A stretch of 64,000 nucleotides of DNA from DASZIT01 sp036268775 (GCA_036268775.1 DATATM010000031.1:263310-327309), one strand, 5' to 3'; positions 8,925 to 17,176 are shown, numbered from the stretch's first letter. A program made the numbers and translations. Notes: a model not told the origin generated them from the sequence alone.

Positions 8925-10084
8925 CTACGGCTATTAACATTGAGGACTATCAGGAGATTGCCAGGAAGAAGCTTCCTCGACCTGTCTTCGACTTTATCGA
9001 AGGCGGATCCGGTGACGAAACATCGATCGCCGCAAATCGGAGTGCATTTGATCGGCTGAGCTTCGTGCCCCGCGTGCTTGTCGACGTTGGGAAGCCCGAT
9101 CTGACCACCACGTTCTGTGGGTCACCATTACAGACCCCAATTATGCTTGCACCCACTGGGCATTCAGGGATCGTGCACCCGGATGGCGAACGTGCAGCGG
9201 CTGTCGTCGCCGCGGAGTTGGGAACTCTCGCATTTGTATCAACAATGTCGACGTACACGATCGAAGAAATCGCTGCCACAGTCGACCCGCCTCCCTGGTT
9301 CCAACTGTATTCCCTCAAAGACAAGGGTTTGGCATCGGCCCTCGTCGAGCGCGCTGCTGCGGCGAAACTCCCTGGCATCTGCCTCACAGTCGATACAGCA
9401 GTTGGCTCTCGTCGAGAGCGGGATCTTCGCAACGGATGGTCAGTGCCCCCGAAAATCGTAGGCCGCAATGGACTTTCGTTCTTAGCGCACCCGGCATGGG
9501 TGGCGCGCGCGGTACGACATCGTCGCGTCCTGGTTCGAAACATCGACCCGCTGGCGCCCCTCCCGAAATTGAGGAACTTGATCACGGCCGCATCCGCAAG
9601 CACTGATGCCGTGTTGCGCCAGCTTGACCCGAGTGTGACCTGGGATGATCTTGCGAAGTTGCGGGCGGCATGGGGCGGATCTTTGGCCGTGAAGGGAATT
9701 CTTAACCCTGCGGACGCAGCGCGGGCCGTCGCTCTTGGAGCGAACGCAATAATTGTGTCAAACCATGGCGGGCGGCAGCTCGATGGCGCTTGCGCCACCC
9801 TCGACGCTCTTCCAGGAATTGTTGATGCGGTAGGCGACCAGGCGGACGTTGCGATAGACGGAGGCGTTCGGCGTGGAACTGATGTAATAAAGGCGCTTTG
9901 TCTCGGTGCCCGTGCATGTTTGATCGGCCGTCCATGGTTGTGGGGGCTTGCCGCCGGAGGTACGGCCGGAGTCAGAGCCGCCCTAGATCTATTGCGGGTT
10001 GAGCTCGAGATCGGACTCGCGTTGGTGGGACAGCCGAACGCCCGGTCGCTTGACCAATCCTATCTGGCGCCAAATGGCCTTTAG
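8921..10084 (+). CDS. FMN-dependent alpha-hydroxy-acid oxidase/dehydrogenase
   Basis: 387-residue member of the glycolate oxidase/lactate/mandelate dehydrogenase family, oxidising an (S)-2-hydroxy acid to a 2-oxo acid with FMN. Active-site marks: the N-terminal DYQEIARKKLP, QLY and TVDT segments (residues ~128 and ~158), the lysine in LAVKGI, and the catalytic loop SNHGGRQLDG near residue 280 with its His and Arg. The FMN phosphate-binding DGGVRRGTDVIKAL follows. It overlaps the Rieske oxygenase gene by 4 nt, so the hydroxy acid may be made or consumed in the same route. Lactate, mandelate-like and 2-hydroxy fatty acids are all possible substrates. Confidence 0.88.
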   Translation: MTTAINIEDYQEIARKKLPRPVFDFIEGGSGDETSIAANRSAFDRLSFVPRVLVDVGKPDLTTTFCGSPLQTPIMLAPTGHSGIVHPDGERAAAVVAAELGTLAFVSTMSTYTIEEIAATVDPPPWFQLYSLKDKGLASALVERAAAAKLPGICLTVDTAVGSRRERDLRNGWSVPPKIVGRNGLSFLAHPAWVARAVRHRRVLVRNIDPLAPLPKLRNLITAASASTDAVLRQLDPSVTWDDLAKLRAAWGGSLAVKGILNPADAARAVALGANAIIVSNHGGRQLDGACATLDALPGIVDAVGDQADVAIDGGVRRGTDVIKALCLGARACLIGRPWLWGLAAGGTAGVRAALDLLRVELEIGLALVGQPNARSLDQSYLAPNGL

Positions 10085-10177
10085 GGACTCGACAATCGAT
10101 AGTCACCATCGCCGGCTGGGGACTCAGGTCGTGACTAGGGTCTACTCGCTTCGTCTCCAGAGGAGCGTTGTCGTGTC

Positions 10178-10498
10178 GTGCCGAGGGTGACCGTTGAGCC
10201 GAAGGGCATCATCCTTGATGTCATGGATGGTGAGACAATTATGGGTGCAGCCAGCCGCGAGGGTTATCAATGGCCGACCGTATGTGGGGGGCAGGCGTCG
10301 TGCAAGGCGTGCACTTGCGAGGTCCGTAGCGATCCCGATGCCCTGGCTTCACTGAGCCGACTCGAACTAACTGAACTTGAGCGAACTTTTCCAACTCTGC
10401 ATCGTGACGGGTGGCCACTTCGCCTTGCTTGTCAAGCCAAGCCAATCGCGGACGTGACCGTCTTCAAGCGTGGCGTTCGCCGGCTAACAGGGGAATGA
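10178..10498 (+). CDS. [2Fe-2S] plant/adrenodoxin-type ferredoxin
   Basis: 106-residue ferredoxin. Cluster ligands are C36, C42 and C45 in CGGQASCKAC, and C85 in LACQAK. This Cys-x5-Cys-x2-Cys pattern is typical of ferredoxins that feed Rieske oxygenases and P450s. GTG 10178 follows AGGAG at 10161-10165; the residues after it match the family from the first strand. It is most simply the electron carrier of the upstream Rieske oxygenase. The matching reductase must lie outside the window or be shared with the host. Confidence 0.85.
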   Translation: MPRVTVEPKGIILDVMDGETIMGAASREGYQWPTVCGGQASCKACTCEVRSDPDALASLSRLELTELERTFPTLHRDGWPLRLACQAKPIADVTVFKRGVRRLTGE

Positions 10499-10811
10499 TC
10501 GGGCGCACCTCAGCACATGCTCGACAGACCGCGTACATCTTGGACACTGTGCCCCTTGCGGCACCGGAATGGGATACCCAACCATCGCCGGCGACAATCC
10601 ATCAGCAAGGCGTTCCCGTCAGGGGATGCAGCCTCTTCTTCCCGCTCCATCATCGAGGAGCACACGGAAACACCCACAGTGATCAACCGAAACACTATTC
10701 ACGCGGAGGGGTGACAGATCCGTTGACGAACATTGAATGGTGTGCTACAACTGGTCATGTATTGACGGGGGAAACCACTATATGGTCCGTCTAAGATTGG
10801 GGAGGGCAAGA
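10499..10811. other. Intergenic leader of the ABC transporter operon
   Basis: About 310 bases between the ferredoxin gene and the transporter. Apart from the promoter at 10723-10751 I see no gene: a frame across 10411-10794 is out of phase with both neighbours and has no family resemblance. The transcript leader would be about 55 nt. Confidence 0.5.
10723..10751 (+). promoter_or_regulatory. Candidate sigma70-type promoter of the ABC importer operon
   Basis: TTGACG at 10723-10728 and TACAAC at 10746-10751 are separated by exactly 17 nt. The start site would fall near 10758, upstream of the ATG at 10812 and its GGAGG. Because it lies downstream of an in-frame GTG at 10737, it also rules that GTG out as the start of the binding-protein gene. 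Confidence 0.6.
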
Positions 10812-11879
10812 ATGCGACTGAAAATGCGGGGCTCACTGAAAGTTATCCCGCTGATCATTATGGGGATCGTTATTGCCTCATGTTCAAGTGGGCCTAGTGC
10901 CACCGGCGCTACCACTACTTCCGGCCCCGCGCCTACTGGTCCATTGCAGACCGTAAATGTCGCTGTCCCGGGGTTCAACTATACGCAGGACGCGTTCTAC
11001 GTTGCCGATGCGAATGGATATTTTGCGGCACAGGGAATCAAGTTGCACATCGATGCAGTTGGCTCGAATCTAGTCACTGCCGTTGAATCTGGCCAAGACG
11101 ATCTCGCCTACATCGGTACTGGGCTGGCGCTAAGCATCGTTCACAATGGAAAGCCGGTCTCCATTATCTACAACGCTCTTGGGGGAGGAGCTGGGGCGGT
11201 GCTCGCGGCCCATCCTGGCATTACAAGCGTTTCCCAATGCAAGAGCTTCGCTACGTTGGCCCCAGGGAGTGCCGCATACGGATGGGCAGTTGAGTATGCG
11301 AAGTCCGTCGGTCAGCAGACGCCGAACATAATCCCCGTCTCGACTCAGGCCTCGATTGTTGCTGCTGTGGTTGGAGGGGAGGCTGACTGTGGGCTGAACG
11401 ACTATTCCTCCTGGGCACCCGCGTTGAGCCAAAAACAGGTTGTGATTCTGAGCAACACGACGATTGTGAAAGACCGGCCAAAATTTATACCTCCATCGTT
11501 TCCGGAAGCCGCTATATTCGGACTGAAGACCTATCTAACTTCCCACACGGCGCTTACCGTTAAGTTCCTTACGGCGTACCAGAAGGCCATCACCAACGTG
11601 GTACAAAAAGGCAATGCCACTCAGATCGCCGGTTTATTGCAAACGTCTCAAGCGGCTCAGGGAAGCTACTCGTCCATGCCCCTCGCAACGGTCGCGACTC
11701 AGGTAAAGAATGCGCTGAGTTGGTATTCTCCCAACAATGGCTTCATACCCAAGTCCGATTGGCCTCAAGCGCTGACGGTGTTTCAAGCGCAGGGCCTGAC
11801 TTTTGTGACGGGGCCGACGTATTCTTATGGAAGCGTCGTGGACATGTCGTATTATGACAAGGCGACGGGGCACGCCTAG
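10812..11879 (+). CDS. ABC transporter substrate-binding lipoprotein (NMT1/SsuA-like)
   Basis: 355-residue periplasmic-type binding protein. A lipoprotein signal occupies the first 24 residues with the lipobox ending IASC (C24), followed by a Ser/Thr/Gly linker. The mature part matches the NMT1/ThiY/SsuA class: YTQDAFYVADANGYFAAQGI near residue 55 and the VVGGEADCGLNDYS segment near residue 180. This class carries thiamine precursors, sulfonates, nitrate, or aromatic and heterocyclic compounds. ATG 10812 is chosen because GGAGG at 10801-10805 is ideally spaced and the longer frame would start upstream of the promoter. The ATPase and permease genes follow, giving a complete importer, probably for the cluster's substrate. 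Confidence 0.88.
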   Translation: MRLKMRGSLKVIPLIIMGIVIASCSSGPSATGATTTSGPAPTGPLQTVNVAVPGFNYTQDAFYVADANGYFAAQGIKLHIDAVGSNLVTAVESGQDDLAYIGTGLALSIVHNGKPVSIIYNALGGGAGAVLAAHPGITSVSQCKSFATLAPGSAAYGWAVEYAKSVGQQTPNIIPVSTQASIVAAVVGGEADCGLNDYSSWAPALSQKQVVILSNTTIVKDRPKFIPPSFPEAAIFGLKTYLTSHTALTVKFLTAYQKAITNVVQKGNATQIAGLLQTSQAAQGSYSSMPLATVATQVKNALSWYSPNNGFIPKSDWPQALTVFQAQGLTFVTGPTYSYGSVVDMSYYDKATGHA

Positions 11880-11950
11880 GTTGGCGGCCTCGATGTGTGG
11901 CTTGGTTGTGCCTTATACCAATGTGAATGTAGGAACCGTCGGGGGGAAGA

Positions 11951-12868
11951 GTGGCTGATATTGTTCCGGCGACGCGAGATAGCCTTGTGTCGGAGAATGG
12001 ATCGGCCAGTCCCTATACGCCGCTTCCGATTTCAAATGGCATGACTAGCGAGGTTTCCCTCGAGGGTGTCTCTTTTAGCTACCCCAATGGCGTCAAAGCT
12101 CTTGAGTCGGTTGAGCTGACCGTCCCCCGCGCCCACACCGTCAGCATCGTCGGTCCGAGCGGGTGCGGAAAATCAACGCTGCTAGCCATAGTTGCAGGAC
12201 TTACGCTTCCGACTTCGGGCACCGTAACTCGTTGCAAAGTGGAACCCGGCCGACTACCTGTGACAATGGTGTCGCAGAAGGAAACACTTCTGCCGTGGCT
12301 CAAGGTAAAGGATCAGGTCGGTCTCCATTTTCGCCTTCGTAGACAACACAAAACCGAACGGGTAAGAGCCTGGGTACAGGATCTTCTTGATCTCGTTGGC
12401 TTGGGGGACTTCCAAGATGCCTACCCTTACCAACTTTCTGGTGGTATGCGTCGACGAGTGGCGTTCCTGACAGCAGTTGCACCCATTCCCCAAGTCCTAC
12501 TTCTCGATGAGCCCTTTTCGTCAGTCGACGAGCCAACGCGTCTCGTGATTCATCAGGATGTATTCGATATCACAAGGCAATACGAAATTACCACCGTGTT
12601 GGTTACGCATGACCTCGCAGAGGCCATGTCCCTCTCAGACGAAGTCATTATCCTCTCTCGCGGGCCCGGAAGAGTGGCAGCCGTGCATACCATGCCATTC
12701 GGACCTGAGCGGGACATCGTGGCGCTACGAGAACAGCCAGAGTTCCTGGAACTTTATGGGAAGCTATGGAGAGAGTTGGGTTTGCAGCTCGACAACGGTG
12801 GTCGTAAGAGACAGCGGAGTTTTCGCGACTCGACCAGCCATAGGCCGGATTGGATGACTGAAGGATGA
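11951..12868 (+). CDS. ABC transporter ATP-binding protein (SsuB/TauB-like)
   Basis: 305-residue ATPase of the nitrate/sulfonate/taurine importer class. Walker A GPSGCGKST is at residues 68-76, the signature LSGGMRRRV near residue 165 and Walker B LLLDEP near residue 188, followed by the H-loop in VTHDLAEA. GTG 11951 is preceded by GGGGGGAAGA. About 30 extra N-terminal residues precede the ATPase core. The stop overlaps the permease start by 4 nt. Confidence 0.92.
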   Translation: MADIVPATRDSLVSENGSASPYTPLPISNGMTSEVSLEGVSFSYPNGVKALESVELTVPRAHTVSIVGPSGCGKSTLLAIVAGLTLPTSGTVTRCKVEPGRLPVTMVSQKETLLPWLKVKDQVGLHFRLRRQHKTERVRAWVQDLLDLVGLGDFQDAYPYQLSGGMRRRVAFLTAVAPIPQVLLLDEPFSSVDEPTRLVIHQDVFDITRQYEITTVLVTHDLAEAMSLSDEVIILSRGPGRVAAVHTMPFGPERDIVALREQPEFLELYGKLWRELGLQLDNGGRKRQRSFRDSTSHRPDWMTEG

Positions 12869-13680
12869 AGAGGCGATCGGATCGTTCGGTCGGTCGCGTC
12901 GCGATACTCAGTGCTCAGATATCCGTACTGGCCGCGTTCTTGCTCGGCTGGCAGTATCTCCCGCAGATTCATGCGTTGAGTTCGCGGTTTCACTTCCTAG
13001 ACCCGATCTTCATAAGTTCGCCGTCGGCGGTTGCTCGATCGCTCTACGATCAGACGACGGGAGCTGGGGGTACCGCCACGATCTGGAGTTATGTTGTCCC
13101 TACAATGGAGGCCGCCCTCATTGGGACCGTAATTGGCGTTGTAGGTGGTCTGTGCATCGGTTTGTTGCTAGCGAATAGCGGTACTCTAAATCGCGTGTTT
13201 AGGCCTCTACTAATTGCAATTAATGCGGTTCCTCGCATCGCACTCATACCAGTCTTCCTCATAGTATTTGGCCTCTCTGTCAAGGGGACGGCTGCGGTTT
13301 GCGTTGCTGTCGTCTTTTTTGTGGCCTTTTTCAACGCTTACGAGGGAGGGTCAAGTGTTCCATCTGAAGTCCTTGATACGGTCGAACTGCTTGGAGCCAG
13401 TCGATGGCAACTTGTCACCCGCGTTCGGTTTCCCTACGCGGCTGCATGGACGTTCGCGGCCCTTCCCCTCGCTATCACTTTTGCAATACTTACTGTGGTG
13501 ACGGCCGAGGTACTTATCGGGACGCGTGGACTCGGTCGGCTCCTTCTCATTTCTTTGCAAGATGGGCAATCAACGCTAACATTCACGGTCGCAATTGTAC
13601 TCAGCGTCCTTGGGTTGGTCGCGGTGGGGATTACCGAATTCGCAAAGAGTCGAGTCCTTCACTGGTGGGGAAGGACTTAA
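12865..13680 (+). CDS. ABC transporter permease (SsuC/TauC-like)
   Basis: 271-residue membrane permease with about six hydrophobic segments. The cytoplasmic EAA-type loop that contacts the ATPase is visible as ELLGASRWQLVTRVRFPYA near residue 175. ATG 12865 overlaps the ATPase stop by 4 nt. This is the last intact gene of the low-GC cluster; a decayed transposase begins a little over 100 nt downstream. Confidence 0.9.
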   Translation: MKRRSDRSVGRVAILSAQISVLAAFLLGWQYLPQIHALSSRFHFLDPIFISSPSAVARSLYDQTTGAGGTATIWSYVVPTMEAALIGTVIGVVGGLCIGLLLANSGTLNRVFRPLLIAINAVPRIALIPVFLIVFGLSVKGTAAVCVAVVFFVAFFNAYEGGSSVPSEVLDTVELLGASRWQLVTRVRFPYAAAWTFAALPLAITFAILTVVTAEVLIGTRGLGRLLLISLQDGQSTLTFTVAIVLSVLGLVAVGITEFAKSRVLHWWGRT

Positions 13681-13799
13681 GGCGAGAAGTTGGTCGGGTC
13701 GTGTCACTCGACTTTGACCGAATTTCCACTCCGCCCCAGCTGTTGGCCGCAGCATGACCAGATGCGTTGGCGGGCCGAGTGTCGCAGCAGTCAGAAACG

Positions 13800-13866
13800 G
13801 AACCGGTGGGACGGTTCAGACGGTCATTCGAGGCCACCGCCTCATATTGCCGCAAACGGTCTGAAG
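13800..13866 (-). mobile_element. Fragment of a second IS481-family transposase (N-terminal HTH part)
   Basis: About 65 bases starting near 13803 repeat, in the same orientation and roughly 80% identical with one indel, the stretch starting near 14435 in the neighbouring transposase. On the minus strand that stretch encodes the end of the HTH region (LRRYEVGGLEALAEQSHRP in the better copy); the fragment's frame still reads LRQYEA and LNRPTG. The offset is a constant 632 nt before the indel. It is a remnant of a second, more diverged copy abutting the C-terminal end of the first. Confidence 0.6.
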
Positions 13867-14614
13867 CGGTCCTCGGAGATGGCGCGGAGGTCGGGTGGGA
13901 GCTCAGGGGTAGTTGCCGCCGTTTCGGTCGAGAAGCATTGGGCCGGCGTGGACATAGCAATTCCCTGGTGGGGACGATCGGTGTTGCAACTGAGCACCGG
14001 GGTGTCGAGTTCCTTTTGGGCGATGAGTAAGGAGGGGAAGATCTGCCCGGCCAAGAATTCCTGACGCAAGGTGCGGTGGAACCGCTCGATCTTGCCGGTC
14101 GTCGTCGGCGAGGCCGGAGCGGTGAGCCGGTGGGTGATGCCGTTCCCGCCAGATCTTGTCGAAGAGCACTTCGGTGGGCTTCAAACCGAAGCGGTTGGTG
14201 AAGATCTTGCCGTTGTCGGTCAGGATCTCCTCAGGCGCCTCGTGGCGCTCGAGCGCCTGGGCCAGGAATCCGCAGACGGGTCGGGCCGTGGCTCGGAGCA
14301 TGATGCCGGCACACCCACAAAACCGGGAGTGATCGTCGACTCCGGTCAGCACCCTGCACTCGCCGCCATCCTCTGCGGAGCTCTAAGAGTCGGGCTTCGA
14401 TATGAGCCGCCATCTGGTGCGGGCAGCCATGCGGCCGGTGGGACTGTTCAGCCAAAGCTTCGAGGCCACCTACCTCATATCGCCGCAACCAACTGTGAAG
14501 GGTCTGGCGACTTACCCCGAATGCCTCGGCGACTGCCTTCACCGTCAACCCGTCCCGCAGGCCGCCCAACACTGCTTGATACCGCTGTTCCATCTTGGTT
14601 GTCTCCAACAACAC
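13842..14614 (-). pseudogene. Degenerate IS481-family transposase (internal deletion plus frameshift)
   Basis: Three minus-strand pieces form one DDE transposase. Piece 1 (14614 to ~14383) has the N-terminal HTH: EQRYQAVLGGLRDG, then VSRQTLHSWLRRYE. Piece 2 (from ~14352) is in another frame and starts TGVDDHSRFCGCAG, with the second catalytic Asp in EILTDNGKIF. The ~80-90 residues normally between them are missing. Near 14142-14150 a 1-nt frameshift moves the rest to a third frame reading GITHRLTAP, GKIERFHRT (catalytic Glu) and NTDRPHQG. The stop at 13842 lies in the second transposase fragment, so the original C-terminus is lost. TGTAAA(A)GATC-type sequences around 14690-14735 may be remains of a terminal repeat. 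Certainly inactive. Confidence 0.85.
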
Positions 14615-14765
14615 TCGTCCACCTCCTCGGCTCGTTGAGCAAGCCGAGGCCGGTAGGTCCGAGGTGTCAAGCCATCACCCGACACTCTGTAAAGGATCAG
14701 GCGAGACCGTGTAAAAGATCAACCGAGGCCAATCTGGCAAAGATCAGCCGAATCAATACAATGTC

Positions 14766-14841
14766 TGGTGGGCCGTGCGAGTCTCGATCTCGCCACCTTG
14801 GGATTAAAAGTCCCCTGCTCTACCCGATGAGCTAACGGCCC
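14766..14841 (-). tRNA. tRNA-Lys (anticodon UUU)
   Basis: The minus strand folds as a cloverleaf: acceptor GGGCCGT pairs with ACGGCCC (7 bp), the D stem GCTC/GAGC has an 8-nt loop, the anticodon loop is CTTTTAA (anticodon TTT), and the T stem is GCGAG/CTCGC. A73 and an encoded CCA follow (CCA at 14766-14768). Oddities: a G27-A43 mismatch closing the anticodon stem and a T loop of ATCGAGA, with A where T54 is expected. Its 3' end points at the transposase remnant and low-GC cluster, the usual geometry for an island inserted at a tRNA gene. Confidence 0.88.
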
Positions 14842-15322
14842 ACCGGGAAAACTACCTGTCCTGACGGCTCGGGGAAGCAAGGTGCAGAGTCGAGGTCCCG
14901 GGATGCGGCCTTTTGCCCTTGGGTTGTGCGGCCCGTGCAATTGGCGGCCGACTTCCTCAAGGATTTGAGCGACTGGGCCGATGATCTATCACTCTCGTCG
15001 GTCGGTACGGTTCCATCCTCCGCACGTCGAGTTGTATCAACCCCGACATAGTCGGGCGCGTGAATCGGCTGAATCAGCTGACTTGGTTGCGCGCGGCCCA
15101 GTGACGAGTGTTTCAGTTCGAGCGAATCGGTGCGGGAGATCGGCCGAGCCGCCTGATTGTCCGCCGAATCGTCGAATATCGAAAGTTAGTGAAGGTAGCT
15201 CAGTTCCCCTCCCATGGTTCAGACAACGGGCACTACGACTTTCCGCGACCTGGGGGCGGGGTCGCGCCATCAACCACCCCGGTACCGGTCACGGGTTGCC
15301 ATCGACGGTCCATGGGTTCTCG
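14842..15322. other. Intergenic region upstream of the tRNA and propeller gene
   Basis: Roughly 480 bases holding the tRNA promoter region (minus strand) and the leader of the secreted propeller gene. A frame open from 14981 is in phase with that gene, but the residues before about 15323 are Arg/Pro/Ser-rich without family resemblance. No RNA gene or strong promoter recognised. Confidence 0.4.
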
Positions 15323-17176
15323 ATGCCCTGGCATAGCCCCGCGGGAGTCGTGAAGAAGTTCTTCGTATGGCTATCGGTGCTGGTGATGGGGGTCATCGCC
15401 AGCACCGCGTTCCAGTTGGCGTTGCCGGCGAACGCTCATGCCAGCCTTTCCGAATCACCCCCGGGTACCGAACAGTTTTCGGGACGCGACGTGTACAACC
15501 CGGACGTCATGCCTAACCCCAACGGCCAAGGCTGGATCATGTGGTACGGCGGTTGGCAGACCCAACAGACGGCCGATTCCGGTCAAGGGGACACCATCTA
15601 CGAGCGGACCGCCCCCGCCTACAACGGCCCTTGGACGACTCCAACCACGGTGTTGGTCGCCGCCCAAGTTGCCCCGCAGATCACCGAAGTGAACCATCCC
15701 GCCGTCAGCGTGGCCACGGTGGGGAACTCACTTGTCTACACGATGTTCTTCACGGTCCTGGCGTGCCAATCCGGTTCGTCGGTCTGCACCAATGCTCAAC
15801 AGCTGGAGAGCCACGGGCAAACTTGGTCGGCAATATCCCTCGACGGCATCAACTGGGGTTCATTTCAGCGACTGACGGTTTCTGATCCGAATCAGGTGGG
15901 GGTCACCTCGCCGTGGAGCGTCGTCCAACCCTCGGGAGCGCAACAGTGGCTGGTCTACTACCACTCCGGCTGCCAAATCGGTGTCGCCAGTGTCGACGCT
16001 AACCGGAATGTGATCTCGGATGGGATTGTCTACAAGGGCACCGGAAGCCAATGCATGGCCAGCCCCCACGTTGTGGAGGTGGGCAACACCTGGTACATGT
16101 TCTTCAACGTGCTAGAGCCGACCTATGGAGACTCCGTTCGCTTCGACATCTGGCAGACCAGTTCCAACTCCCCGACTGATTGGTCCCACTCGACCCCTTC
16201 CCTTGCGTTCTCGGTGGACGGGATCAATTCGTGCGCGCTGCTTGCCCCCGATGTGGTCCCCGTGAATGACAGCCGGTATTTCATCTACTACGGGAGGGTG
16301 GGGACTGGCGCGTCGGGTCGATGTGGCGACCTGACCCAGTCAAGCTCGATGGAGCTGAACTCCGGTGCGTTTCCGACCGATCCTCCCGGGGCCACGTCGC
16401 CACCGGGTCCGTCCCAGGGCTGCGTGAAGATGGCTCCCGGTTCGGTGGTGGGCATGTACGCCACCCCGACCGATTTTGGTTACTGGATCGTTGACAACCT
16501 GGGCCACGTGGATGCCTGTGGCGACGCCTCCACCAGCTACGGCCAAATCACGGTGCCCCTCACCTCCCCCATTGTCGGCATGTCCGCGACCCCTGACGGC
16601 AGGGGCTATTGGCTGGTGGCGAGCGACGGCGGCATCTTCAGCTTCGGGGATGCAGGGTTCTTCGGGTCCGCCGGTGGCTTGGCGTTGAACAAACCCATCG
16701 TAGGCATGGCGTCCACGCCGGACGGGAGCGGCTATTGGCTGGTGGCGAGCGACGGCGGCATTTTCAGCTTCGGGGACGCCCGCTTTCACGGTTCGACCGG
16801 CAGTATCAACCTCAATAAGCCGATCGTCGGTATGGCCGTCGATCCGGTGACTGGTGGGTATTGGATTGATGCCTCCGATGGCGGGATTTTCGCCTTCGAT
16901 GCCCCGTTTTATGGCTCGATGGGTGGACGGCCACTGGCCCAACCGGTGGTGGGCATGAACGTGAACCTGGCCAACGACTCCTACTACCTGGTTGCCGCCG
17001 ACGGCGGCGTGTTCGCATTCGGCGCCCCCTTCTTGGGTTCTACCGGGAGCATCAGGCTGGCTCGCCCCATCGTGGCGATGGAATCGGGTCCGGCCGGATT
17101 CGGGTACCGGTTCGTCGCCAGTGACGGCGGGGTCTTCTCGTTCGGCACCAGCCAGTTCTACGGATCCGCCGCTTAG
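15323..17176 (+). CDS. Secreted protein: glycosidase-like beta-propeller plus six GYWLVASDGG-type repeats
   Basis: 617 residues from ATG 15323; GTG 15350 would give a tighter signal peptide (KKFFVWLSVLVMG, then an Ala-rich cleavage region ending ANAHA). Residues ~45-350 resemble five-bladed propellers of GH43/GH32 type (NPNGQGWIMWYGG, SLDGINWGS, SPHVVEVGNTWYMFF), although I cannot assign catalytic acids. After a Pro-rich linker come six 41-42-residue repeats with the core IVGM..TPDG.GYWLVASDGG and a FSFGDA..FGS end. Such repeats are frequent in secreted proteins of Acidimicrobiia and probably form a second propeller. Likely role: cell-surface or extracellular binding or hydrolysis of glycans; weakly supported. 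Confidence 0.7.
   Translation: MPWHSPAGVVKKFFVWLSVLVMGVIASTAFQLALPANAHASLSESPPGTEQFSGRDVYNPDVMPNPNGQGWIMWYGGWQTQQTADSGQGDTIYERTAPAYNGPWTTPTTVLVAAQVAPQITEVNHPAVSVATVGNSLVYTMFFTVLACQSGSSVCTNAQQLESHGQTWSAISLDGINWGSFQRLTVSDPNQVGVTSPWSVVQPSGAQQWLVYYHSGCQIGVASVDANRNVISDGIVYKGTGSQCMASPHVVEVGNTWYMFFNVLEPTYGDSVRFDIWQTSSNSPTDWSHSTPSLAFSVDGINSCALLAPDVVPVNDSRYFIYYGRVGTGASGRCGDLTQSSSMELNSGAFPTDPPGATSPPGPSQGCVKMAPGSVVGMYATPTDFGYWIVDNLGHVDACGDASTSYGQITVPLTSPIVGMSATPDGRGYWLVASDGGIFSFGDAGFFGSAGGLALNKPIVGMASTPDGSGYWLVASDGGIFSFGDARFHGSTGSINLNKPIVGMAVDPVTGGYWIDASDGGIFAFDAPFYGSMGGRPLAQPVVGMNVNLANDSYYLVAADGGVFAFGAPFLGSTGSIRLARPIVAMESGPAGFGYRFVASDGGVFSFGTSQFYGSAA
16445..17173 (+). repeat. Six tandem 41-42-residue protein repeats
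   Basis: Period about 123-126 nt. Units start at VVGMYATP, IVGMSATP, IVGMASTP, IVGMAVDP, VVGMNVNL and IVAMESGP. Units 2 and 3 are nearly identical (GYWLVASDGGIFSFGDA in both), implying recent duplication; units 1 and 6 are the most diverged. Confidence 0.85.

Noticed and set aside
10411..10794. 127-residue frame across the ferredoxin end and the ABC promoter
   Set aside because: It overlaps the ferredoxin gene in another frame, contains the promoter, and has no family resemblance.
14071..14835. 254-residue plus-strand frame over the transposase and tRNA
   Set aside because: It is antisense to a recognisable transposase and runs through the tRNA gene.
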